From the NCBI RefSeq assembly GCF_000801335.2, contig NZ_JSEH01000001.1, positions 186,001 through 250,000 of the forward strand: DNA of 64,000 nt, read 5' to 3'. The notes under the pieces were generated by a model. The model worked only from the letters and a program-made list of their open reading frames with translations, searched no databases and was not told the origin of the DNA. Shown one piece after another: positions 1 through 7,064 of the stretch (positions are counted from its first letter, which is position 1; the number at the start of each line of letters is the position of its first letter). Made by a program: the position numbers and the translations under genes. This DNA is from Desulfovibrio sp. TomC (lineage in GTDB: Bacteria > Desulfobacterota > Desulfovibrionia > Desulfovibrionales > Desulfovibrionaceae).

Positions 1-503
1 TGGCCATCGAGAATCCTGGCAACAACCGCTTGCGTCAGGCTCTGGCCGCCGCGACCGGCTTTGATTTGGTCATCATCGACTGTCCGCCCCACCTTGGTCC
101 TCTGGCCCGACAGGCGCTCACTGCGGCAAGCGGCGTCATCGTCCCCATGACCCCGGACTTTCTGGCCATGCAAAGCTTGGCCTGGCTCATGGACACCCTG
201 GCCGGTCTTTCAGCCGACCATCTGGCTCCCACCGTGGTCGGCATCGTGCTCAACCGTTTTTCCAGCCAAAAGCGCCTGCACCGCGAGGTGCAGGGCGCTG
301 TGGCCGAGCATTTTCCCGGCCTGGCCTTTGCCGGCGTCATTCGCGAAAACATCGCCCTGGCTGAAGCGCCGAGCTTTGGGCAGGACATTTTTCAGTATGC
401 GCCGCGCAGCGCCGGAGCTTCGGATTTCGCCAGAGTGTGCCGGGAAGCGGCGGCTCGGCTCAACCTTGCTCCCCTACCCGGGGCAAGCGGCATCGCCAGA
501 TAA
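1..503 (+). CDS. ParA/MinD-type P-loop ATPase, C-terminal part (5' end outside window)
   Basis: The reading frame is already open at base 3, so the gene begins upstream and only its C-terminal half is seen. The segment FDLVIIDCPPHLGPLARQAL is the Walker B and switch region of ParA/MinD ATPases; the later VVGIVLNRF and IRENIALAEAPSFGQDIF stretches match the ParA C-terminal pattern of helix and A-P-S-x-G-x-x-I/V motif. The family uses ATP-dependent dimerisation to position plasmids, chromosomes or chemoreceptor arrays. The next gene starts 11 bases after the stop, so the two are probably co-transcribed. The Walker A motif lies outside the window. In Desulfovibrio a ParA gene of this kind sits in a chemotaxis cluster, so an array-positioning role is possible but is inference. 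Confidence 0.85.
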   Translation, partial: AIENPGNNRLRQALAAATGFDLVIIDCPPHLGPLARQALTAASGVIVPMTPDFLAMQSLAWLMDTLAGLSADHLAPTVVGIVLNRFSSQKRLHREVQGAVAEHFPGLAFAGVIRENIALAEAPSFGQDIFQYAPRSAGASDFARVCREAAARLNLAPLPGASGIAR

Positions 504-514
504 GGACGTTGCAC

Positions 515-1417
515 ATGGCTACCCGTTCCAGACTCGGCCGCGACCCCTTGCAGGGCACAGCCAAACCTGCGGCCAAACAACCAGCCGCGACAAAACGCAA
601 ATCCCCGTCCCGGGCCAAAGCCGCCCCACAACCAGACGCGGTCGAACAAAACGCACCGCCAACCACCTTGACAAACGATCTGATCCGGCAGCCTGAGCCG
701 GCCGCCCCGGGCAACGGCCAGCAGGTCTTTGCGGCTGCACCCGCCAAGACGGACGCGCCCAGCCCAACCGGACAGGCTACCGCCCCACCCCCGGCTTTAG
801 GGCTGTCGCCAGCAGCTCCTGGCCTTCCTAGAGGGGACGACGCGTCCGACCAGACGACGCTGCCCGACCCGGCCGAAACGCCGACTGCGGCTGCGTCCGA
901 AACGGCGCAAGCGGATGCCCCGTCCGGGACGGCGGCCGGGCTCGTCGCTTCCCCGGGTCCCTGCCCGTCCCAAGCTGCGCCTGCCGCCCCGGACCAGGGC
1001 GCGCATCCGGTGGAGGTCTTTTTGCGCGGCGTTCTGGAAGGGTTGCTCCCTGAGGGAGAAGCTGTTTTGCGGGTGGAAGTCGATCCTGAGACCTTTGCCT
1101 TGCCGGTGGAAAAACTCTTTTATTTCAGCCATGCCCTGCAACGAATCGTGACGCCGATGGAGCTTGCGCAAGGTCCGGATTGGCGTCCGGGGGAAACCGC
1201 CGGACAACTTCCCGTGCTGACGGTCCGGTTGCGGGCGCACGGCGGCGATCGCCATGTGCTCACTCTTACTGATAACGGGGAATTCTTTCGCAGCCGACTG
1301 CCGGAATTACGACTACACATGGAGGCTTTGAAGCCGCTTGTGGCCTTTATCGTCAAACGCCAAGGGTCTGTTCGGTTGGCCCAGGGCCGTTCGATCACGT
1401 TTGAAATCATCGGCTGA
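515..1417 (+). CDS. Pro/Ala-rich protein with a possible degenerate CheA-like C-terminal domain
   Basis: A 300-residue protein; the ATG at 515 is chosen because it lies just past the ParA stop and the frame upstream overlaps ParA. Residues about 1-180 are low-complexity Pro/Ala/Gln/Thr-rich and probably unstructured. The last 120 residues look folded. A segment ending in LTLTDNGEFF followed by KPLVAFIVKRQGSVRL and ITFEI is reminiscent of the end of a CheA/GHKL ATPase domain, but the glycine boxes needed for ATP binding are missing. The product could be a scaffold or adaptor working with the ParA ATPase. I do not recognise it as a named family; the CheA resemblance is weak and by eye. Confidence 0.6.
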   Translation: MATRSRLGRDPLQGTAKPAAKQPAATKRKSPSRAKAAPQPDAVEQNAPPTTLTNDLIRQPEPAAPGNGQQVFAAAPAKTDAPSPTGQATAPPPALGLSPAAPGLPRGDDASDQTTLPDPAETPTAAASETAQADAPSGTAAGLVASPGPCPSQAAPAAPDQGAHPVEVFLRGVLEGLLPEGEAVLRVEVDPETFALPVEKLFYFSHALQRIVTPMELAQGPDWRPGETAGQLPVLTVRLRAHGGDRHVLTLTDNGEFFRSRLPELRLHMEALKPLVAFIVKRQGSVRLAQGRSITFEIIG

Positions 1418-1442
1418 CGTCGCACAGCCAAAGGAGCCGCGC

Positions 1443-1706
1443 ATGGAAAAGGACAAGAGCAAGATCAAGGTCGAAGGCGTGATGCAGATCACGGAAGTCA
1501 TCGCCAATCTGGAAAAATTGGCGACTGATATGAAGGCCGGACTGGTCACCATTGCGGCCGGGGAGGAATCCCTGACCCTACACCCGTCGGTGCTGGTCAA
1601 TGTGGATATGAAGGCCTCGCAGAAGAAAGACAAAGAGAAGTTCGCCCTCGAAATCTCCTGGAAAAAGCACAAGGAGATGGAAGGGTTCACGGAAATGGGC
1701 GAATAA
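1443..1706 (+). CDS. amphi-Trp domain protein
   Basis: An 87-residue, highly charged protein starting at the ATG at 1443, 25 bases after the preceding stop, with an AGGAG-like sequence upstream. It has the pattern of the small amphi-Trp domain: an N-terminal helix, a short strand pair around LTLHPSVLVNVDMKA, and the closing strand FALEISWKK with the conserved tryptophan. The molecular function of this domain is not established. It probably belongs to the same transcription unit as the ParA and Pro/Ala-rich genes. A long perfect hairpin follows 17 bases after the stop. Confidence 0.7.
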   Translation: MEKDKSKIKVEGVMQITEVIANLEKLATDMKAGLVTIAAGEESLTLHPSVLVNVDMKASQKKDKEKFALEISWKKHKEMEGFTEMGE

Positions 1707-1723
1707 TTTTAGCCCCTGTGCAT

Positions 1724-1763
1724 GTGTCGCCCTGGCCCGTTTTGCGTCGGGCCAGGGCGACAC
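1724..1763. terminator. Perfect 16-bp hairpin between convergent genes
   Basis: Arms GTGTCGCCCTGGCCCG (1724-1739) and its exact complement (1748-1763) enclose an 8-base T-rich loop. It lies between the convergent amphi-Trp gene (+) and HAD gene (-), so it can act as a two-way terminator or mRNA 3' stabiliser. There is no long T run after either arm, so factor-independent termination is not certain. Confidence 0.6.
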
Positions 1764-1806
1764 GCATGCGTCCGGACGACGGGGCTGACAAGCAGACTCC
1801 CAGTTA

Positions 1807-2553
1807 TCAGGGTTGTTCCTCAAAAAATCGGATGGCGTTTCGCAGTTCGCCGAAGCGGTAGATATTGTAATGGGCGGCAACGCCGTCCATTTGCTGCTGC
1901 CCCTGGCCGCTGGCAAAAAAGACCGTCCGCATTCCGGCCTCCCGGGCTCCATAAATATCCCGGTACATATCGTTGCCGACAAAGACCACTTCTTCGGGGC
2001 GCAGATGCATCCGCCGCAGGGTCAGGGCAAAGATGCGCGGATCGGGTTTGCGGTAGCCGAGGTCGCCGGAAACAACAATCGGGAAAAAATACTCGGCCAA
2101 GCCGACCATCTGCATCTCCGGCACGGCCCAGGCCGTCTGGGCATCGGACAGGGCGGCCAAGCGATAGTGCTGACGCAATTCGTCCAGAACCTCGCGCACG
2201 TCCGGATAGAGCTCCAGGCGATTGAGCGAGATGCCCCGGTAGAGCTCGGCCAGAAAATGCGGCAGTTGGGCCAGCTTGTTTTTGGGAAGCTCTGCCCCGC
2301 TGCGGGCCAGGCGGCTGGCGAGAAACTCCCGCCACACGGCCACGGCGTCGTATTCCGGAAACTGCTCCCCGCCCGCCCGCCGCTGCTCCTTGAGGATCTG
2401 ATAATAGCCCTCGCGCACATCACCCCGGCTGGTGCGAATGCCGTAGTATTTGAGCAGGTGGCTGATGGAGCGGTAGATCTGCTCGTTGCCCTCGTCGGTG
2501 TTGATGTCGATGAGCGTGCCGTTCACATCGCAGATGATTCCCCGAACGATCAT
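1807..2553 (-). CDS. HAD-superfamily hydrolase (variant motif I)
   Basis: A 248-residue HAD hydrolase. Motif I is CDVNGTLID (nucleophile Asp9), motif III is GYRKPDPRIF and motif IV is VFVGNDMYRDIYGAREAGM, with an alpha-helical cap between residues about 20 and 100. In typical HAD phosphatases the second acidic residue of DxD is the general acid/base; here it is Asn11, a change seen in HAD enzymes that are not simple phosphatases. The start ATG overlaps the stop of the upstream APH-family gene by 4 bases, so the two are translationally coupled and probably work on related substrates. The substrate cannot be told from sequence. Confidence 0.85.
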   Translation of the reverse strand: MIVRGIICDVNGTLIDINTDEGNEQIYRSISHLLKYYGIRTSRGDVREGYYQILKEQRRAGGEQFPEYDAVAVWREFLASRLARSGAELPKNKLAQLPHFLAELYRGISLNRLELYPDVREVLDELRQHYRLAALSDAQTAWAVPEMQMVGLAEYFFPIVVSGDLGYRKPDPRIFALTLRRMHLRPEEVVFVGNDMYRDIYGAREAGMRTVFFASGQGQQQMDGVAAHYNIYRFGELRNAIRFFEEQP

Positions 2554-3563
2554 GTGAGCCCTCCGAGCAAAATGACTTTGGCCTCATGGACCAGGCGTTT
2601 GCGGTACCAATCCTCCAACCAGGCGTTGCGGGCAATGCGCAGGAGGGTCAGGCCCAGGTGAAACGGCAGCCGGGCGGTCAACGCCGCAAAAGTACGCTCG
2701 CGGTCCGGGAAATGCCCGGCATATTCCCACAAGAAATGGCCGACAAACGGCTCGGCCCGGTCAATGTCGCCGGTCATCTGCAAAAAGCAGTGTTTGAGTT
2801 CGCCGCAAAGCCGCCCCACGTCGTAGATACGGTCGTCACGGTGCATCCGCTCAAGGTCGATGGCGTATACATCCTGACCTCGCCCGAACAGGAAATTGGA
2901 GGGCGTGGCGTCGCCGTGCACTGCCACCTGCACATCCTGCCACATGGCGGCCCGACCGGCGTAGCCATGCCCGAGCTCCCGCAGCCGGTCGATTCGGCGG
3001 GCGGAAATGCCGGCATTGGCGGCCAGATACCCGACCACCCGGTCGTAGTAGCCTTGGGTTCTGGCAAAATCGACCTGTTCCGGACCAGCGGTGGCGTTGT
3101 GCAGGCGGGCGAAGAAACGGGCCAGCCCGGAGAGCTTGCGAAACAGCCGTTCGCCACGGCCGCTGCCGGCTGCAGCTTCGATGACACTGTCGAGTTGTTC
3201 GCCAGCGACATGTTCGATGACAAGCAGATCGCCCAGGCTCGGGTTGACGCCCAGGGGACGGACCACATAGTCCGGCAGGGCATCAAGGCCAAGGCTTCGG
3301 GCAAAATCCAGGTTACGACGCTCATTCTCGGCGGACTGGGGCGCGTTGCTGCCGTTTAAACCCCTCAAATGGGCGTAAAATTTTCCCACAACTGTGGCCT
3401 GGGTCCATTTGTCTTCATACAAGTAGACGTCGCTGGCCGGTGAGATGCGGTACACCCGCCACCGGGGCTCACGGTCGGTGGCCGCCAATTGCGGCAAAAT
3501 GACGTCACGCAGATAGCTGTGCAGCGGGTCGGCGGCGGCGAGATGGCCGAGGTATTGGCGCAT
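2550..3563 (-). CDS. APH (aminoglycoside/choline kinase-like) family phosphotransferase
   Basis: A 337-residue protein starting at the ATG at 3563 (MRQYLGHLAA); the frame is open further upstream but that region overlaps the promoter side of the divergent CULT gene. The catalytic-loop (Brenner) motif is VHGDATPSNFLF and the metal-binding element is IDLERM, both as in the APH/choline kinase fold, where ATP-dependent phosphorylation of small hydroxyl substrates takes place. An N-terminal segment DVYLYEDKWTQATVVGKFY corresponds to the nucleotide-binding sheet with its lysine. It overlaps the following HAD gene by 4 bases, suggesting a kinase/HAD pair acting on the same metabolite. The substrate is unknown. 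Confidence 0.8.
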   Translation of the reverse strand: MRQYLGHLAAADPLHSYLRDVILPQLAATDREPRWRVYRISPASDVYLYEDKWTQATVVGKFYAHLRGLNGSNAPQSAENERRNLDFARSLGLDALPDYVVRPLGVNPSLGDLLVIEHVAGEQLDSVIEAAAGSGRGERLFRKLSGLARFFARLHNATAGPEQVDFARTQGYYDRVVGYLAANAGISARRIDRLRELGHGYAGRAAMWQDVQVAVHGDATPSNFLFGRGQDVYAIDLERMHRDDRIYDVGRLCGELKHCFLQMTGDIDRAEPFVGHFLWEYAGHFPDRERTFAALTARLPFHLGLTLLRIARNAWLEDWYRKRLVHEAKVILLGGLT

Positions 3564-3650
3564 GGCGACAACTTTGAAGCCGGCTGCGACAATTTTGTGC
3601 GGTAAGCCGGGTTGACGATTTCTTCGGAGTGTATAACCAGCCCCTGGTAT

Positions 3651-4106
3651 ATGCAAATTCTTCGGACTCTCCAACCAATCTCCCCTGCCGTCCTTTGCCT
3701 GCGCCGGCAACCGGACGAGCCCGGGGAGGTCGCCGTTCCGGCCTGGGATGCCGCGCTTGCTCCTGCACAGGATGTCACGACGCCGAAACTGGTATGCGCC
3801 CAGTGCTGCCTTCCGATCACAGCCGATGCTTGGCGTATCCCGGTGTCCGGTTCACACTCCCACGTTTTTGCCAATCCTTACGGGCAGGTGTTTCGCGTCG
3901 AGTGTTTTGCAGCCGCTCCAGGTTGTGTCACGGTTGGTCCGATCAGCCTGGATTTTTCCTGGTTTCCAGACACGGGCTGGCAGGTGGCCATCTGTGCGCG
4001 CTGCGGTCTGCATCTGGGCTGGCGCTATGCTCGCAATGCCGACGGCGGTTTTTTTTTCGGACTCATTCCCGAGCGCCTGCGTCGCAAAACGGACAATTTG
4101 GTCTGA
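3651..4106 (+). CDS. CULT-domain (cereblon-type thalidomide-binding fold) protein 1
   Basis: A 151-residue protein starting at ATG 3651. After a variable 45-residue N-terminus comes one CULT domain: zinc-binding CAQC (Cys49, Cys52) and CARC (Cys115, Cys118), the pattern GSHSHVFANPYGQVF, and SWFPDTGW followed by HLGWRY and FFFGL. This is the beta-tent fold that in eukaryotic cereblon binds thalidomide and cyclic-imide degrons. The three tryptophans of the aromatic cage are all present (Trp104, Trp110, Trp124), so a cyclic imide or uridine-like ligand could bind. No signal peptide or second domain is visible. The physiological role of bacterial CULT proteins is not established. A second CULT gene follows on the same strand. 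Confidence 0.85.
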   Translation: MQILRTLQPISPAVLCLRRQPDEPGEVAVPAWDAALAPAQDVTTPKLVCAQCCLPITADAWRIPVSGSHSHVFANPYGQVFRVECFAAAPGCVTVGPISLDFSWFPDTGWQVAICARCGLHLGWRYARNADGGFFFGLIPERLRRKTDNLV

Positions 4107-4269
4107 TTTATGCTTGGTGGAGTTTCAAGTAGGTTGCCCGGACAGCTTGCCAGATTCCGATGGCTGCCTATCTTAAACTTGACCAAGCAAGTAGGAAATT
4201 GCCTCTTTGACCGCAAAGCCAAGACGGGTGCGCCGACAATGCACCCAGGCCACCCGGGAGGGTGCAAAC

Positions 4270-4725
4270 ATGAACAAACACCTGACGCTTATCCCCACGA
4301 CTCCGCCCATCAGCCTTTCCTGGGAGGAGGATGCGAGCGGGCCGGCAGAGCCCGTGAAGCCGATCTTCAATAATCCGTCTCTGGCCACAGCCGATCGCAT
4401 GGTCTGCGCTCATTGCGGCGAGGACATCACGCACTCCAGCCTGCGAATCGCCGTCCACGGCTCCCATCGTCATGCCGTGCCCACCGAGTATGGCATCGAT
4501 CAGGAAATCGGCTGTTTTTCCCTGGCTCCGGGATGCCTGTCCGCCGGGCATTTCGCCCTGGATTTCGGCCATCAGGAAGATGGCTACTGGCAGATGGCCC
4601 TGTGCGCCAGTTGCGGCAACCATCTGGGCTGGCATCATCAGACCGACAGCGACATCGGTTTTTACGGGCTGATTCTTGACCATCTGGCCGCCGCGCCCGA
4701 AGACAGTCGAGAAAAAGCTGCTTAA
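4270..4725 (+). CDS. CULT-domain protein 2 (altered aromatic cage)
   Basis: A 151-residue protein with a strong GGGAGG ribosome site before the ATG at 4270. It carries one CULT domain with CAHC (Cys46, Cys49), GSHRHAVPTEYG, CASC (Cys112, Cys115), HLGWHH and FYGLI, aligning over its length with the CULT protein encoded 163 bases upstream. The first cage tryptophan is replaced: the SWFPDTGW segment of its neighbour is here GHQEDGYW, so the cage is His101, Trp107, Trp121. The pair looks like an old duplication with diverged ligand preference. The 163-base spacing leaves room for a separate promoter. Confidence 0.83.
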   Translation: MNKHLTLIPTTPPISLSWEEDASGPAEPVKPIFNNPSLATADRMVCAHCGEDITHSSLRIAVHGSHRHAVPTEYGIDQEIGCFSLAPGCLSAGHFALDFGHQEDGYWQMALCASCGNHLGWHHQTDSDIGFYGLILDHLAAAPEDSREKAA

Positions 4726-4769
4726 CGGCGCTTGGCGCAAGAACCGCTTCTTCCTACCCGGTTTTCGCT

Positions 4770-4821
4770 CTGAAAGCCTCCCGCCGGAGGCTTTCAGCCC
4801 CGGAGGCAGCACTGCCCCCGG
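4770..4821. repeat. Two adjacent intergenic hairpins
   Basis: A perfect 12-bp stem CTGAAAGCCTCC (4770-4781) pairs with 4786-4797 across a 4-base loop, and is followed by a near-perfect 10-bp stem at 4800-4821 (one mismatch). Neither is followed by a T run. GC-rich paired hairpins of this style occur between genes elsewhere in this window and probably belong to an interspersed repeat class. Confidence 0.5.
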
Positions 4822-4845
4822 ACCCGCCCCACCGTCCCCGAGCAT

Positions 4846-4874
4846 AAAAAAAGCCGGGGACCGAAGCCCCCGGC
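4846..4874 (-). terminator. Rho-independent terminator of the 4897-5139 gene
   Basis: On the minus strand GCCGGGG/CCCCGGC arms (4868-4874 and 4853-4859) close an 8-base loop and are followed by seven T residues (4846-4852). It lies 22 bases past the stop of the small minus-strand gene. Confidence 0.85.
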
Positions 4875-4896
4875 CTGTATCGGCGCGAAAACGAAT

Positions 4897-5139
4897 CTAG
4901 GCGGCACTGACCGTGACAACGTCTTCGAATTCGGCTGTCACTTTGAAGGTCTTGCCGCCGGCATCGACAAAAAAGTCGTTACCCGGAAAGAGCTGTGTTG
5001 TGGCCGTGAAGGCGTCGCCAATGTAGACGTCCTTGGCCTCGCCGTTGGTTTCGAAACGGATGGTCGTCCCGTCGCCAAGCGTGACCATTTGTTCGTGGTC
5101 AATGCTGACCGGCAAATCGGCCTCGGTGAAGTTGCTCAT
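4897..5139 (-). CDS. Small conserved-looking acidic protein, unknown function
   Basis: An 80-residue acidic protein. The start at 5139 (MSNFTEADLP) is chosen because GGAGG lies 5 bases before it; an ATG 12 bases upstream overlaps that ribosome site. The sequence is mostly alternating beta strands (TIRFETNGEAKDVYIGDAF, KTFKVTAEFEDVVTV), suggesting a small beta domain; there is no signal peptide, cysteine or membrane segment. It is a single gene with its own strong terminator and a good ribosome site, so it is likely expressed well. No family recognised. Confidence 0.65.
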   Translation of the reverse strand: MSNFTEADLPVSIDHEQMVTLGDGTTIRFETNGEAKDVYIGDAFTATTQLFPGNDFFVDAGGKTFKVTAEFEDVVTVSAA

Positions 5140-5256
5140 CCTCTCCTCCATGTTTGGCGGTTTCAGGCCTATGGCACCCGCGCCGTGCGGGTCGAAACCA
5201 GAGGGATTTGAGCCAACTTACGCCCGATCTGCCCGAAAGCAAAGACTTTTCTCAAA

Positions 5257-6228
5257 TTACCATCCCAGCACGTAGGCAAAAATCAACGGGGCCACGATGG
5301 AGGCGTCGGAGTTGATCATGAATCGGGGCGTGTCGATGTCGAGCTTGCCCCAGGTGATCTTCTCGTTGGGCACAGCACCCGAATAGGAGCCATACGACGT
5401 GGTGGAATCGCCGATCTGGGCGAAGTAGGCCCAAAACGGCGTGTCTTCCCGCTCCAGGTCCTGAATGAGCATGGGCACGACGCAGATGGGAAAATCGGCT
5501 GCAATGCCGCCGCCGATCTGGAAAAAGCCGATGGGCGTGCCGGCCTTGCCCTGCTCGGTGTACCACTTAGCCAGGACTTCCATCTGCTCGGTGCCGGTGC
5601 GGATGGCGCTGTGGCTCTTGACGTTGCCCAGAATCACTTCGGCGCAAAAAATATTGCCAAGCGTGCTGTCTTCAAAACCCGGGGAATAGATGGTCAGGCC
5701 CTTTTCCTTGGCCGCCAGCACCCAGGAGTGCTCCTTGGGGACCTGGAAGAACTGCTCGATGTCGGGCTGATCCAGCAGGGCGTACATGTATTCGTACGGG
5801 AACATGGGCTTGCCGGAATCGGCAGCGGCGGCCCACAGCTTGGAGATGCGGCGCTGCACCTGGCGCAGGACGCCTTCGGGAATGCAGGTATCCGTAACCC
5901 GATTGAATCCCTGGTCGTACAGCGCCTTTTCCGCCTCGGGCGAAAGGTCGCGGTACTCGGGGACCATCTTGTATTCGTTATGATTAAAGAGGTTGAACAG
6001 GTCCTCTTCAAGGTTGGCGGCGGTGCAGCTGATGGCATGGACCTTGTCCTGGCGGATCATCTCGGCCAGGGAAATACCCAATTCACAGGTGCTCATGGCG
6101 CCGGCCATGGTGAGAAACATCTTGCCGCCCCGGCCCAACAGATCGTTCCAGGCCTTGGCCGCATCGAGCGTCTCGCGGGCGTTGAAGTGACGGAAATTGG
6201 TTTCCATGAAACGGGATATGGAAGACAT
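5257..6228 (-). CDS. Deoxyhypusine synthase family protein
   Basis: A 323-residue protein with AAGGAGT before the ATG at 6228. It shows the deoxyhypusine synthase fold signatures: KMFLTMAGAMSTCELG for NAD binding, FFQIGGGIAADFPICVVPM, and a C-terminal EKITWGKL in which Lys295 corresponds to the catalytic lysine that forms the enzyme-imine intermediate, followed by INSDASIVAPLIF. In eukaryotes and archaea this enzyme transfers the aminobutyl group of spermidine to eIF5A; bacteria have no eIF5A, and bacterial relatives act on small amines, for example as homospermidine synthases. It follows the GDPD gene by 14 bases in the xseA-dxs run. The exact substrate here is inferred only. Confidence 0.88.
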   Translation of the reverse strand: MSSISRFMETNFRHFNARETLDAAKAWNDLLGRGGKMFLTMAGAMSTCELGISLAEMIRQDKVHAISCTAANLEEDLFNLFNHNEYKMVPEYRDLSPEAEKALYDQGFNRVTDTCIPEGVLRQVQRRISKLWAAAADSGKPMFPYEYMYALLDQPDIEQFFQVPKEHSWVLAAKEKGLTIYSPGFEDSTLGNIFCAEVILGNVKSHSAIRTGTEQMEVLAKWYTEQGKAGTPIGFFQIGGGIAADFPICVVPMLIQDLEREDTPFWAYFAQIGDSTTSYGSYSGAVPNEKITWGKLDIDTPRFMINSDASIVAPLIFAYVLGW

Positions 6229-6242
6229 TCTAACTCCTTGGG

Positions 6243-7064
6243 TTATTCCCGGGCGGGACCGTCGCCTTGGTCGGCCCGCTCCTCAATGGCACCCGGGGAC
6301 GTGGGCAAAAAGCCCTCGAAAACAATGTTGTCCCCATGACGCAAGGCTTTGACTCTATCCTCTCTCGATCGCACCGTCCAGAGCAGAACCGGCCATCCAA
6401 GCCATCGGACCAGAGCGACCGGTCCATGCGGCAGTCCCCGCCAGCCATAGGCAATACAGTGGGGTCGGGCTATGGCGGCATGGAACAGATTGGCATAGGC
6501 GAACCGCTTGAGCCGGCCCATGGCCGGTGCGTCGGCAAAATCGCAGGCAATGAGGCAGCGCGGCAGCTCCGGGGCCAGGAAGGCCAGACGGGCCAGCGAC
6601 CAGGGATGAAACGAGGCCACGACCACCGGGCCGGAGTACCCGGCCAACAGGGCGGCCACGGCCTGTTCCAGACGCCCCGCCCGGCCCTGAGACTTGAGTT
6701 CGATATACAGCGGCACCCGGCCGGCCACCAGGGACAAGACCTCGGCCAACAGCGGCGGGTGCTCCCCGGAGCCCAAAAGACAAAGGCGGGGCAGATCAGC
6801 GCAGGTCAGCTGGTCGAGAGGGCCGGCCTGTCCGGTCAGACGGTTCAGGCCGCGGTCGTGAAAGACCACAACGCCGCCGTCGGCCAGAAGCCGCACGTCG
6901 CATTCAATGCCGTATCCGGCGTCACAGGCGGCTGCAAAGGCCGGCAGGGAGTTCTCCGGGCCGGTATCCGGGCCATGGAGGCCCCGGTGAGCAAAGGGGA
7001 CGGCGGTCAGCCAGTCCAGGTCCCTCCCCGGACGCTTGGCCGACGAGGCCTGGCTACACCGCAA
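6243..7064 (-). CDS. Glycerophosphodiester phosphodiesterase family protein
   Basis: The catalytic GDPD pattern is clear: FAHRGLHGPDTGPENSLPAF (HRG and PEN), then YGIECDVRLLADGGVVVFHD (E-x-D and the catalytic His) and YIELKSQGR. These TIM-barrel enzymes hydrolyse glycerophosphodiesters to glycerol-3-phosphate and an alcohol. The start is uncertain: there is no ATG outside the dxs coding region, so I use an in-frame TTG at 7064 that overlaps the dxs stop; ATGs at 7139-7148 would overlap dxs by about 90 bases. No signal peptide is convincing, so a cytoplasmic enzyme of about 273 residues is likely. Confidence 0.8.
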   Translation of the reverse strand: MRCSQASSAKRPGRDLDWLTAVPFAHRGLHGPDTGPENSLPAFAAACDAGYGIECDVRLLADGGVVVFHDRGLNRLTGQAGPLDQLTCADLPRLCLLGSGEHPPLLAEVLSLVAGRVPLYIELKSQGRAGRLEQAVAALLAGYSGPVVVASFHPWSLARLAFLAPELPRCLIACDFADAPAMGRLKRFAYANLFHAAIARPHCIAYGWRGLPHGPVALVRWLGWPVLLWTVRSREDRVKALRHGDNIVFEGFLPTSPGAIEERADQGDGPARE

